Shown here piece after piece: positions 36,703 through 45,381 of a stretch of 64,000 bases of DNA. The DNA is taken from assembly GCA_039193455.1 (NCBI GenBank), contig JBCCWO010000010.1, forward strand, positions 70,142 through 134,141, written 5' to 3'. Numbering within the stretch: the stretch's first letter is position 1; each line of letters opens with the position of its first letter. A model generated the notes under the pieces. That model had not been told where the DNA came from. It did not search any database and was given only the letters and a program-made list of their open reading frames with translations. The position numbers and the translations under genes were made by a program. This DNA is from JBCBGF01 sp039193455 (GTDB lineage: Bacteria > Pseudomonadota > Alphaproteobacteria > Rhodobacterales > Rhodobacteraceae).

Positions 36703-37712
36703 CGGGACGGTTCGTAAAGCTTGCCCTATCGGTCGGTATTCTCGCCGCGCTCTTGTGGTGGGTAGATGCGGCCACCGTCTGGGCCCGGCTGCGCGCGGTA
36801 GACCCGGTGTGGGTCACGACCGCCATTGCCGCTGTGACCCTGGCCACCTTGCTCATGGCCCGCCGCTGGCAGATCGTAGCCCGCGCCTGTGAGATTGAGA
36901 TCAGCTACCCCAAGGCGGTTGGAGAGTACTACATCGCGCAACTGGGCAACTCGGTGCTTCCCGGCGGGGTTGCGGGGGATGCCGCACGCGCGGTGCGTCT
37001 CAGGCCATACGCAACCCTGACGCAAGCGGTGAAGTCGATCGTGGTCGAACGCCTTCTCGGACAGGTCGCGATCCTTGCAATCATGGCGGCGTCCTTTGCT
37101 GTGGCGCTGACGGTGCCCGGGGGCCTTGCCTGGCCGGTTTGGGCCTGGTTCGGGGTGATCGGGCTTGTGGGTGCGGCGCTATGCGCCGTTTGGCTGTCGC
37201 GGCGTGGCGCTGCGACCGGACGCCTGGCTGCGTTTGTCCTGCGGTTGTGCGGACGGCCAGAGCTTGTCGTGCAGGGCGTCCTCATCACCGGATGCCTGTT
37301 GTTGGGCTTCTATGCCTGCGCGCGGGCAACCGGCACCGTGATCCCGCCTGCGGCATGGACAACCTTGATCCCCCTAATCCTGTGCGCAATGCTCATCCCA
37401 TTCTCGATTGGTGGCTGGGGCTGGCGCGAAGGTGCCGCAGCGGGCCTCTTTCCACTGATCGGTGCATCGGCGGATGCCGGGATCGCCACGGGGCTTGTCT
37501 ACGGTACCGTCCTACTCATCGCAGCGTTGCCAGCGGGGCTGTTCGTTCTTGGACAGTTCGTGATCGCGGGCAAAAATCACCAAGGGATCCATACCGAACA
37601 TGACACAACCCATCCATCTGACCCGCCGTTTCTTTCTTCAGACAACAGCATCGGGCTTCGCAGCCGCCGCGGCGGGCCTGCCGGCGCATGCCGCCAATCT
37701 GCAACCCGTTAA
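36699..37712 (+). CDS. YbhN-like LPG-synthase-type membrane protein (3' end probably frameshifted)
   Basis: A 337-residue protein as read, with about eight helices of the flippase-like domain family (YbhN/AglD/MprF N-terminus): GEYYIAQLGNSVLPGGVAGD and PFSIGGWGWREGAAAGLFPL. Such proteins may flip or handle lipid-linked molecules. The last 38 codons overlap the next gene by 113 bases and lack protein character. Adding one A to the A-run 37572-37576 would end the protein at TGA 37601-37603, restoring the ATGA overlap used at most neighbouring junctions. The body of the gene is normal. Confidence 0.85.
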   Translation: MTGRFVKLALSVGILAALLWWVDAATVWARLRAVDPVWVTTAIAAVTLATLLMARRWQIVARACEIEISYPKAVGEYYIAQLGNSVLPGGVAGDAARAVRLRPYATLTQAVKSIVVERLLGQVAILAIMAASFAVALTVPGGLAWPVWAWFGVIGLVGAALCAVWLSRRGAATGRLAAFVLRLCGRPELVVQGVLITGCLLLGFYACARATGTVIPPAAWTTLIPLILCAMLIPFSIGGWGWREGAAAGLFPLIGASADAGIATGLVYGTVLLIAALPAGLFVLGQFVIAGKNHQGIHTEHDTTHPSDPPFLSSDNSIGLRSRRGGPAGACRQSATR

Positions 37713-38595
37713 CTTCCAGCTCTCGTGGCTGCATTCCGTGCAATTTGGCGGCAGCTACATAGCCGCCCACAAGGGCTACTGGTCCGACCTCGGTCTTGAC
37801 GTGTCGCTCAGCCAGGGGGGCCCAAACGCGCCGGTCGAGCCGCCGGTGGTCTCTGGCACCGCTTTGGTCGGGATCTCGGCCGCTGACTATACCGCCGCGG
37901 CGGTTTCTCAGGGCGCGCCCTTCAAGATCATCGCCGTGGCCATGCAAAAGAACCCCTTTGCCATTGCCTCGCTTTCCGACAACCCTGTCAATGAGCCCGC
38001 GGACCTTGTCGGTAAGCGGATCGGCATGGCCGTTGCGAATACCCCGGTTCTCGAGGCGCTGTGCACTCTCAACGAGGTCGACATAAACGCCATCGAAATC
38101 GTCCCGACCCAGTACGACCCGGCCCCGCTTGTCGCCGGTCAGGTTGACTGCCTGCTCTGCTGGGAGACTGATTTGCCCGTCGCCATGACCACTCAGGGCG
38201 TGGACAACACAACGATGCTGATGGCGGATCACGGCTATGCCGTTCACTCGCAGACATACATTGCCACCGAAGACGCAATTGCGAACCGCCGCGATGCGCT
38301 TGTCGCGCTGTTGAAGGGCGAGGTCAAGGGATGGAACGACTACCTTGCCGATACTGATGCCGCGGCGGCCCTGACTGTCGACATGTTTCCCGATGCCGGG
38401 TTGTCGCTGGATGCGCAAAAGCTCCAGGCCGCGCGCCAGGTGCCGCTTATGTTTTCGGACCTGACCGCAGAGAACGGCTTTGGCTGGTTCACTGATGAGA
38501 CCGTCGCCGCAAATGTCGAGACGCTGGCTCTGCTCGGTCGCGATGTGACGCCTGATTTGTGGGACCGCTCGCTTCTGGAAGAGGTCCACGGCTGA
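37600..38595 (+). CDS. ABC substrate-binding protein, NMT1/ThiY-like, Tat-exported
   Basis: A 331-residue periplasmic binding protein. The leader has a twin-arginine motif (TRRFFLQTTASGFAAAAAG) and an AHA-type cleavage site, so the protein is probably exported folded. The mature part matches NMT1/THI5 and NitT/TauT-type binders (NFQLSWLHSVQFGGSYIAAH). Family ligands include pyrimidines, nitrate, sulfonates and riboflavin; the residues here do not settle which. Confidence 0.88.
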   Translation: MTQPIHLTRRFFLQTTASGFAAAAAGLPAHAANLQPVNFQLSWLHSVQFGGSYIAAHKGYWSDLGLDVSLSQGGPNAPVEPPVVSGTALVGISAADYTAAAVSQGAPFKIIAVAMQKNPFAIASLSDNPVNEPADLVGKRIGMAVANTPVLEALCTLNEVDINAIEIVPTQYDPAPLVAGQVDCLLCWETDLPVAMTTQGVDNTTMLMADHGYAVHSQTYIATEDAIANRRDALVALLKGEVKGWNDYLADTDAAAALTVDMFPDAGLSLDAQKLQAARQVPLMFSDLTAENGFGWFTDETVAANVETLALLGRDVTPDLWDRSLLEEVHG

Positions 38596-38605
38596 GACAA
38601 AGCCG

Positions 38606-39352
38606 ATGCCGGGCATAGACGTCTTTTGTGAAGACGTCCGCAAAAGCTTTGCCGCGGTAGAGGCCGTCGCCGGGTTCACGGCGACGTTTGCCGCCGGCCA
38701 GACGACGGCCTTGCTTGGCCCGTCGGGTTGCGGAAAGTCGACGATCCTGAGGATGGTTGCGGGGCTTGAGCCGCCCGATAGCGGGCGCATCGCTTTGGGG
38801 GACACAGACCCCAAGGCGGTGGCGCGCCGGGGTGGTTTAGCGATGGCCTTCCAGGATCCATCGCTATTGCCGTGGCGCACGGTCCGGTCAAACATCGCTC
38901 TTGGCGCCGAGCTTGCCGGTAAGCCCGCCGACGGGGTGGATCATTTGATCGATCTCGTGGGGCTCACCGGGTTTGCCGATCACCGCCCGGCCGAGCTGTC
39001 GGGCGGCATGCGCCAGCGGGCGGCCATCGCGCGCAGCCTGATCTCGGACCCGGAACTGCTGCTTTTGGACGAACCGTTCGGGGCGGTCGATGCCATGACA
39101 CGGCGCCGACTCAATGCCGAGCTTCCCCCGCTTTGGGTGGAAACCGGTGCAACGGTCATCCTTGTCACGCATTCGGTGGAAGAAGCGGTCCTTCTGTCGG
39201 ATCGGATCCTCGTCTTGTCCGATCGTCCCGCACGGATCGTGAGTGACATCCTGGTGGAGCTGCCGCGTGGGTCGGCCCTGCGCGACCGGGATGCCGCGGG
39301 CTTTCGCGCGGTGCGGGACAGCGTCATGCGCGCCTTGGAAGAAACCGCCTGA
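38606..39352 (+). CDS. ABC transporter ATPase (NitT/TauT type)
   Basis: A 248-residue ATPase with Walker A GPSGCGKST, Q-loop AFQDPSLLPWRT, signature ELSGGMRQRAAIARSL and Walker B LLLLDEPFGAVDA. These are characteristic of the nitrate/sulfonate/HMP importer subfamily. The stop overlaps the permease start by one base (TGATG). Confidence 0.93.
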   Translation: MPGIDVFCEDVRKSFAAVEAVAGFTATFAAGQTTALLGPSGCGKSTILRMVAGLEPPDSGRIALGDTDPKAVARRGGLAMAFQDPSLLPWRTVRSNIALGAELAGKPADGVDHLIDLVGLTGFADHRPAELSGGMRQRAAIARSLISDPELLLLDEPFGAVDAMTRRRLNAELPPLWVETGATVILVTHSVEEAVLLSDRILVLSDRPARIVSDILVELPRGSALRDRDAAGFRAVRDSVMRALEETA

Positions 39353-40887
39353 TGGGACGCACGTTGAAACGGGGCGGTTGGGTCATTTTCGCGGCGGTGC
39401 TGTGGGAGGTTTTGGCGCGCGTATCCGGTGACAGCGTTCTGATCAGCAGCCCGCTGGCGATCCTCACCCATATGGCAGAGCACCAGCAGGTGCTGATGCG
39501 CGCCGCTTACGAGACCACGATAAATGCGGCCTTCGGATTCCTCTGGGGCAACCTTGCCGCGATCGTCCTGGCCGGATGTGTGATCGCAGCGCCGGTGTCC
39601 GATCGCTTTGTCTCAACAGTGGCGTTATTGGTATTCTCAGTCCCGCTTATCGCGACCGGCCCGATCCTGCGCGTGCTCTACGGCACCGGTGTAGGGCCCC
39701 AAGTCACCCTTGCCGCGCTGGCCGTCTACTACACCACGTTTCTGTCCCTGGTCGTGGGGCTGCGCGCCGTGCCCCGGGCCTGGACGGATCTGATCGCAAT
39801 CTACGGGCGCGGCCCCCTGACAACCCTTGCAAGAGTGCGCGCCCGGGCAAGCCTGCCCTACCTGTTCGCAGGTCTGCAGATCGCAGCTCCCGCCGCGTTC
39901 CTCGGTGCCATGATAGGCGAGTTCACGGGCGCCGAACGCGGTCTTGGGGTGCTGACATTGCGCGCCATGCGCGGGCTCGACACGGATGCGACATGGGCGC
40001 TGGCCACCATCTCGGCCACCATCGCCATTGTCGGCTACGGCGCCGTCGGCTGGCTTGGCAGACGGACCGTGGGCTACGCGCCCGTGATCCTGCTGTCACC
40101 GCCAAGAACCCGCGCCAAACCTACCGCCCGTCGCCGCGTATTCGATGTGGCCTCGGTCACGCTGGCCATCCTTGTCGTCTGGCAGGTGTCGATGGATATT
40201 GCGGGGCTCAACAGGTTTTTCGCCAAACGACCGGGGGACATCTTGATATTCCTCATGGAGGCATCCAACCGCGAAACGCTGTTTCTGGCGATGACCGAGA
40301 CGTTGACATTCGTGCTACCCGGCTACTTGGCCGGGCTTCTCTTGGGGGCGGGTCTCGCCGCGGCGTTCACGTTGGCCCCCAAGCTCGCTGCAGCAGTGAT
40401 GCCCGTTGCCGTGGCCCTGCGCTCGGTCCCGATTATCACAACAGCGCCGCTCTTGCTCTTGGCCTTCGGGCGCGGGGCGTCCGGCACGATCGTGGTCGTT
40501 GCGGTGATGATCTTTTTCCCAACACTTGTCGCCTGCCTGCATGGGCTGAGACAAACCCCGGGTCAGATTGCGGAGCTGTTTGCAAGTTATGGGGCGGGCC
40601 GATGGCGGCTTTTAATCTCGGCGCAGATCCCGGCGATGCTGCCAGCGTTCTTTGCCGCCGCCCGTATGGCGGTGCCAGCGGCCCTGCTTGCCGTGACCAC
40701 GGCCGAGTGGCTGGCCACCGGCAAGGGCATCGGCGTGCTGATGGCCCTGACGGCGAGCACGTCGAACTACAACATGCTCTGGTCCTGCGTCGTCCTGCTG
40801 TGCGTCACCTCGGCCCTGGCCTATGCGCTTGTGGCGTGGTGCGAACGTGCTGTCCTAAGCAGATATGCAAGCGAGCAGGTGACATGA
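39352..40887 (+). CDS. Double-length ABC permease (two fused BPD domains)
   Basis: A 511-residue protein containing two complete permease modules, residues about 1-255 and 265-510. Each has its own EAA-type coupling loop (IAIYGRGPLTTLARVRA; FASYGAGRWRLLISAQI) and its own terminal GIGVL/GLGVL motif. NitT/TauT importers normally use a homodimer of ~260-residue permeases, so this is a fused, diverged heterodimer. Coupled by overlap to the ATPase and glycosyltransferase genes. Confidence 0.9.
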   Translation: MGRTLKRGGWVIFAAVLWEVLARVSGDSVLISSPLAILTHMAEHQQVLMRAAYETTINAAFGFLWGNLAAIVLAGCVIAAPVSDRFVSTVALLVFSVPLIATGPILRVLYGTGVGPQVTLAALAVYYTTFLSLVVGLRAVPRAWTDLIAIYGRGPLTTLARVRARASLPYLFAGLQIAAPAAFLGAMIGEFTGAERGLGVLTLRAMRGLDTDATWALATISATIAIVGYGAVGWLGRRTVGYAPVILLSPPRTRAKPTARRRVFDVASVTLAILVVWQVSMDIAGLNRFFAKRPGDILIFLMEASNRETLFLAMTETLTFVLPGYLAGLLLGAGLAAAFTLAPKLAAAVMPVAVALRSVPIITTAPLLLLAFGRGASGTIVVVAVMIFFPTLVACLHGLRQTPGQIAELFASYGAGRWRLLISAQIPAMLPAFFAAARMAVPAALLAVTTAEWLATGKGIGVLMALTASTSNYNMLWSCVVLLCVTSALAYALVAWCERAVLSRYASEQVT

Positions 40888-41927
40888 CCGAAGCCGTCTT
40901 TGCCATCCCGGGCGACAAGGACCGCCGGACCGGAGGGTTCATCTACGAAGCAACCGTGCTGCGTGTGCTCAATGAGATCGGCTGCACAACCCGCCATCTG
41001 GAGTTGCCGACAAGCTTCCCCGACCCGGACGCAACCGATATGGCTGATGCGCTCGCCGCGCTCCGCGCCGTGCCGCCCGACTGTCCGATCATTCTCGACG
41101 GCCTCGTCTTTGGCGCGATTGATCCCGCAGGCCTGGCAGAGGCCCGCGCACCCGTGATCGCGATGATCCACCACCCGCTCGGGCTTGAAACGGGGCTCGA
41201 CGCGGCACGGGCGGCCTTCCTGTTGCAAAACGAGACAGCCGCGCTGCGCCACGCGGCCCATGTCATCGTGCCCAGCCCCGAGACCGCGCGCGTGCTGGTC
41301 CAGGACTTCGGCGCAGAGGACGCGAAAATCACCGTCGCACCGCCCGGTTTTGACAGGCCGACGCTTGCGCATAACCCGACCCAGCCCCCGCTGATCCTGT
41401 CTGTTGGGCTTCTGGCAGAACGGAAGGGCCACGACGTCTTGCTCGATGCGCTGTCGCAGATCCGGCATTTGCCCTGGCAGGCAGAGATTGTCGGCAAGAC
41501 GCACGATCCTGCGGTGGCGCAATCGCTCCGTTCGCAATCAGCGGCATTGGGCCTTGAGGATCGTGTGCGCTTTGCCGGAGAGTTGGACCGCGCCGCGCTT
41601 AACCAGCGGTTCGGGTCCGCATCCATCTTTGCCTTGGCCACCCGCTACGAAGGCTATGGAATGGTGCTGGGCGAGGCGATGATGTTTGGCTTGCCCATTG
41701 TATCGACGACGGCGGGGGCTGTGCCGGACACGGTCGGTGATGCCGGGCTGCTCGTTCCGGTCGACGATGCCACCGCATTCGCTGGCGCCCTTGCGGTGCT
41801 TCTGGAAGATCCCGGTGAGGCGCAGAGACTGGCAGAACTTGCGCGTGAAAGGTCGGCCCATTTGCCCAGTTGGCGTGAGACGGCTGAGGTTTTTGCCCGG
41901 ACGATCAGGTTGCTGAGGTCTGTGTGA
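40884..41927 (+). CDS. GT4-family glycosyltransferase
   Basis: A 347-residue GT-B glycosyltransferase. The donor site has the LAERKGHDVLLDAL region and the E-x7-E pair (YEGYGMVLGEAMMFGLP). It likely transfers a sugar from a nucleotide or phospho-sugar to a small or lipid acceptor. It is the last gene of the run and starts in an ATGA overlap with the permease, so the transported compound or its product may be glycosylated. Confidence 0.9.
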   Translation: MTEAVFAIPGDKDRRTGGFIYEATVLRVLNEIGCTTRHLELPTSFPDPDATDMADALAALRAVPPDCPIILDGLVFGAIDPAGLAEARAPVIAMIHHPLGLETGLDAARAAFLLQNETAALRHAAHVIVPSPETARVLVQDFGAEDAKITVAPPGFDRPTLAHNPTQPPLILSVGLLAERKGHDVLLDALSQIRHLPWQAEIVGKTHDPAVAQSLRSQSAALGLEDRVRFAGELDRAALNQRFGSASIFALATRYEGYGMVLGEAMMFGLPIVSTTAGAVPDTVGDAGLLVPVDDATAFAGALAVLLEDPGEAQRLAELARERSAHLPSWRETAEVFARTIRLLRSV

Positions 41928-42080
41928 GGCACTGGCGTATTGCGGGGATAGTCAAAGCACTCGGTCAACTAGAGGGGTTCAACCGTTTGCCATTCCAACG
42001 CGGTTATTCGTGCCTGAGCCCGAAGCTATGAAGGCTGCGCCGTGCGCGAACGGCTGCCTCTAAATTAGTATCCGCAGTTG

Positions 42081-43109
42081 TCACCCACCATTCCGGCGGA
42101 CGTCACCCGGCGTCTTGCCATACTTTTTCGCGAACGCCCGGGCAAAGCTAGCGGGCTCGGCATAGCCGACGCGCCAAGATACACTCTCGATATTCAGCCC
42201 GGCCGATGACAGCAACTCATGCGCAATGGCCAGTCTTGTGTCGATGTAGATCTGTCGGAAACTTGTGCCTTCATCGGTCAACCGCCGCCGTAAGGTCCGC
42301 TCCGTGACCGCCAGTTTGGACGCAACATCCTCGATCTGGTGTTCTTGTCCGATGTTGTCGACGATGGCATCGCGAACCTGTTGCGACCACTGCGGCAAGG
42401 TCCCCGACTGTTGCTCAAGCAGCGATTTGCACTGTTCCAGGCAAAACTGAAGAGAAACAGGATCGGATTTTGGCAGGGGCGCATCGAGGACTGAGGCCGG
42501 AAAACCCAACGAATTGGTCTCTTGGCCCATCAAAACAGGGATGGGGGTGAATGCCGCCAGTTTTGATGGATATGTAGCGTCGTCCTCAATAAGCCGCACT
42601 TCAAAGTCAGAAAATTCAGGCTGTTGCAACAAATCTCGGAAGAACTTCACCGTGACAACAAGATGGCGCTCCAGGATATAGCGGTGCGCTATGGTCGGGA
42701 TGCCGGACGTGTCGAATTCCAACCGCGCCCTCTCACCGTCTTCTACCAGCGTCATCTCGGCGATTAGGAAGGACAGTTTTGCGTAGTTGATCGATGTCTC
42801 AATAGCCGCGCGCAGGGTCGGGCTGGACAGGATTGCAAAGCCCCAGATACCAAAGGCATGCACGTGGGTGGCGCGGCCAACGGAAAAGCCAAGACCAACG
42901 TTTTCCGGCGCAAGGCGCACGAGGTTTTCAATCGCCCGGATTTCATCCGTGGTACTATGCACCGCATTTGCATCGTTCAGGTCCTCAACCGAAACCAGCG
43001 TTCCCTCAAGACAGTCGATCTCGGAAATGCCGTGCTTTGCCGCCTCGTTGCAAAGCAGGCGCAGGCTCGTTGACGGACGATTTTTTGAGTACACGATCAT
43101 CGGGAGCAT
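42081..43109 (-). CDS. AraC-family regulator (OruR/arabinose-binding-domain type)
   Basis: A 342-residue regulator. The N-terminal ~200 residues match the ligand domain of OruR/ArgR-like AraC proteins; the C-terminal ~100 carry the two helix-turn-helix units (IEDVASKLAVTERTLRRRL and VSWRVGYAEPASFARAFAKK). It is convergent with the glycosyltransferase gene. A divergent target is not evident, since the next gene upstream is on the same strand. Confidence 0.88.
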   Translation of the reverse strand: MLPMIVYSKNRPSTSLRLLCNEAAKHGISEIDCLEGTLVSVEDLNDANAVHSTTDEIRAIENLVRLAPENVGLGFSVGRATHVHAFGIWGFAILSSPTLRAAIETSINYAKLSFLIAEMTLVEDGERARLEFDTSGIPTIAHRYILERHLVVTVKFFRDLLQQPEFSDFEVRLIEDDATYPSKLAAFTPIPVLMGQETNSLGFPASVLDAPLPKSDPVSLQFCLEQCKSLLEQQSGTLPQWSQQVRDAIVDNIGQEHQIEDVASKLAVTERTLRRRLTDEGTSFRQIYIDTRLAIAHELLSSAGLNIESVSWRVGYAEPASFARAFAKKYGKTPGDVRRNGG

Positions 43110-43150
43110 GATGACGAAATGTCCGAAAGTATCAAACCTAGGGTGCCTTG

Positions 43151-43410
43151 CTAGGCGGTCGGTGCGGAACCGCCGGCCCGCCAGGCTTGTTCCTCGCCAG
43201 GTTCGGGCAGAACTTCACCGCCTTCCATGACCCAGCTTGCGGGCACATCGGCTGTATCGGCGATGATCTCGTCCTGCGGCACACCCGCGTGTGTGTAGAT
43301 TGATGCCTTCATTCGGCTCGCGAGCTCGGCTTTCTGCTCATCCGTGTGGCCGGCGGGGATGTTCCCAAACAGAAAGACACGTTTTCCGATGATCGGAAGT
43401 TGCGGGGCAT
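43151..43410 (-). pseudogene. Tautomerase-family protein, N-terminus out of frame
   Basis: The frame encodes LPIIGKRVFLFGNIPAGHT, then DEQKAELASRMKASIYTHAG and DVPASWVMEGGEVLP, matching the 4-oxalocrotonate tautomerase-like family (~80 residues). No good start exists in this frame. ATG 43410 lies just upstream in another frame and is followed by CCCC (43404-43407). One extra C would give Met-Pro-Pro-Gln-Leu-Pro-Ile and the catalytic N-terminal Pro. It is either a sequencing error or a recent loss. A longer upstream frame to 43693 lacks protein character. Confidence 0.6.
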
Positions 43411-43601
43411 TCTCGCGCGCGAGCGGCAGCAAAGTCCGCGGGGCGGGAGTTGGCGCGCAGTGCAGCGAGTGTTGGCGCTGAGCCCAAAGTAGACCCTTGT
43501 GGCGAGTGCAGCATTCTTCGCGATGGGCGGGAAACGGACCTTCGACGCGGATACCGTCGAATGCGATCAAATCGCGAAAGCGGACAATTACTTTAGGCCT
43601 A

Positions 43602-43619
43602 AGGCCGGGAACCCGGCCT
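43602..43619. repeat. Perfect inverted repeat (hairpin)
   Basis: AGGCCGGG-AA-CCCGGCCT, eight-base arms with a two-base gap. No T-run on either side, so not a typical terminator. Possibly a processing or attenuation structure. Confidence 0.5.
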
Positions 43620-43848
43620 GACCATAGCGAGGCTCTGCGCAAAGTTGAGCGTGCTCCGCGGTCCGATGGCCTCGCCCGTGCCTTATGCCTCATAAAAGCC
43701 TTTGACGCGAGCGGAGGCGACGGGCAAGTTCGTTTTCACTCGAGGATCCCAAAAACTCGTGAAGCCCTTGGATAGCCTCCACCTACAGGGTCAGCGCAAC
43801 GCAATATTCGGAATTAACCGCGTTTTCGTGATTGCTGCCCATGCCACG

Positions 43849-43863
43849 GTTACAACTGAAACA
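43849..43863. promoter_or_regulatory. GTTTCArTTG-type element, site A
   Basis: GTTACAACTGAAACA; its complement TGTTTCAGTTGTAAC matches the sites between the hybrid kinase and DUF1127 genes. It lies about 107 bases before the VTT-domain gene. Confidence 0.45.
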
Positions 43864-43969
43864 ATAGTCCCGGTTTCTGACGTCAACGCGAAACCTGCAG
43901 CGTTTAGGCATCGCGCAAATCGGCGCGCCTTGTCCTGGGGAAACGTGCCCGCTGTAGAAAGGTGATGAC

Positions 43970-44665
43970 ATGGGCTATGTATATGCGCCTCGGCAACAAG
44001 GCCGGACGATCCGAGGTAAGACGTTAAAGGCGCTCGCCGCTATGGCGCTTTGTGGGCTGATTGTTTTCAGCGTGACGGATCAGGCGACGATCTTGATGCT
44101 GTCCAACCTGTCGCAGCCAGAGATCCTTTCGGATGTCATCACGCAGTTCGGACCCGTTTCTGTCGTCTTTCTACTGGCAGTTGCGGTCGTGGTGTCCCCC
44201 ATTCCCAGTGGGCCGATTGCGATGGCGGCAGGGGCGCTGTTTGGCCCGGTCGTCGGGGGCAGCCTGACCGCTTTGGGGGCAGTCCTGGGGGCATTGATCG
44301 CGTTTTCGGTTGCGCGCGGCTTCGGCTATCAGCCGATTTCGAACTCAAATCTCCCTCTGGCGCAGTGGATTACCCGGCCACGCACAGAAACGGCGCTTGC
44401 GCTGGTCGTGTTGGTTTCACGGCTTATCCCGTTCATTTCCTTCGACGCCGTCAGCTATGTTGCTGGGTTGACGACGATCCGGCCCTGGGTCTTTGGGATG
44501 GCCACGAGCATTGGAGTTCTGCCGGCGAGTTTTGCTTTTGCCGCCCTTGGGGCGGGTATGGCAACTATGGATAACGCCATGCTGATGATCGCGGCGTGTG
44601 GCGTTACTGCGATCCTGCCAGTCGCCTGGGGGTGTCACCGGGCACTGCGCGCTCGGCGGCGCTAG
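43970..44665 (+). CDS. VTT-domain (TVP38/TMEM64/DedA-type) membrane protein
   Basis: A 231-residue inner-membrane protein with five or six helices and the VTT/SNARE-associated region (PSGPIAMAAGALFGPVVGG and LVSRLIPFISFDAVSYVAGL). DedA-superfamily proteins handle lipid flipping or proton-coupled traffic. ATG 43970 follows an AAAGGTG ribosome-binding site. It converges on the response-regulator gene. Confidence 0.85.
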   Translation: MGYVYAPRQQGRTIRGKTLKALAAMALCGLIVFSVTDQATILMLSNLSQPEILSDVITQFGPVSVVFLLAVAVVVSPIPSGPIAMAAGALFGPVVGGSLTALGAVLGALIAFSVARGFGYQPISNSNLPLAQWITRPRTETALALVVLVSRLIPFISFDAVSYVAGLTTIRPWVFGMATSIGVLPASFAFAALGAGMATMDNAMLMIAACGVTAILPVAWGCHRALRARRR

Positions 44666-45381
44666 GTTTCGGGATCAAAGACATATCCGATGCCGCGCAC
44701 GGTCCGAATGATCGTCGGCTTCTGCGGGTTGGTTTCGATCTTGCGGCGCAGGCGCGAAATGCGGATGTCGATGCTGCGATCATAGGGGTCCCAGGATCGG
44801 TCATGCGCTTGTTCAAGGATCTGGTCGCGGTTCAGAACGCGCGACTGGTTCTCGGCAAAAAGCTTCAGAAGGCGGAACTCCATCGCCGTAAGCTGCACCT
44901 CTTCGCCACCCGCGTCGGTCAGCTTGGCCGCTTCCAGATCAAGCTGGTAGTCTCCGAACTGCACAAGCTGGCCGACGGCCCCGGCGTGGCGCGGCTCTGC
45001 TGGCGCGGTATTGCGGCGAAGAACGGCCTTGATCCGGGCTTCAAGTTCCCGCAGATCGACCGGTTTGCCAAGGTAATCGTCCGCTCCCATTTCAAGGCCG
45101 ACGATCTTGTCGATGGTTTCGCCCGATGCCGTGAGCATGACGACGGGGATTTCGCTCTCTGATCGCAGGCGTCGAAGCGCCGAAAGACCATCCTCGCCCG
45201 GCATATTGATGTCGAGAACGATCAGATCGGGCGTATCCTCTTCGATTTGGGTGCGCAGCTCTTCTGCGTCGGCCGCAAGGCGGACGTCATAGCCGCGTTT
45301 CTGAAGGTATTCCTGCAGCATCTCACGCAAATCGGTTTCGTCATCGCAGACCAGGACCTTACGGGGCTCATTCGCGGTCAT
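44662..45381 (-). CDS. OmpR-family response regulator
   Basis: A 239-residue regulator. The receiver domain (VLVCDDETDLREML; phospho-Asp in LIVLDINMPGEDG) is followed by a winged-helix DNA-binding domain (LTAMEFRLLKLFAEN to TVRGIGYVF). Its start overlaps the hybrid kinase stop (ATGA), making a cognate pair. It is the best candidate to bind the GTTTCArTTG-type sites around this region. Confidence 0.95.
   Translation of the reverse strand: MTANEPRKVLVCDDETDLREMLQEYLQKRGYDVRLAADAEELRTQIEEDTPDLIVLDINMPGEDGLSALRRLRSESEIPVVMLTASGETIDKIVGLEMGADDYLGKPVDLRELEARIKAVLRRNTAPAEPRHAGAVGQLVQFGDYQLDLEAAKLTDAGGEEVQLTAMEFRLLKLFAENQSRVLNRDQILEQAHDRSWDPYDRSIDIRISRLRRKIETNPQKPTIIRTVRGIGYVFDPET

Larger units (their letters stand above)
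43411..43969. other. Gene-poor region upstream of the VTT gene
   Basis: About 560 bases. Contains a strong hairpin (43602-43619) and a GTTTCArTTG-type element (43849-43863). Several short frames cross it but none resembles a protein. Confidence 0.5.

Noticed and set aside
39576..40883. Extended plus frame upstream of the GT4 gene inside the permease
   Set aside because: Out of frame with the permease and lacking protein character. The GT4 starts at 40884 by an ATGA overlap.
43411..43693. N-terminal extension of the tautomerase frame
   Set aside because: Arg/Pro-rich with no similarity to the family, and spanning a strong hairpin. Treated as non-coding.
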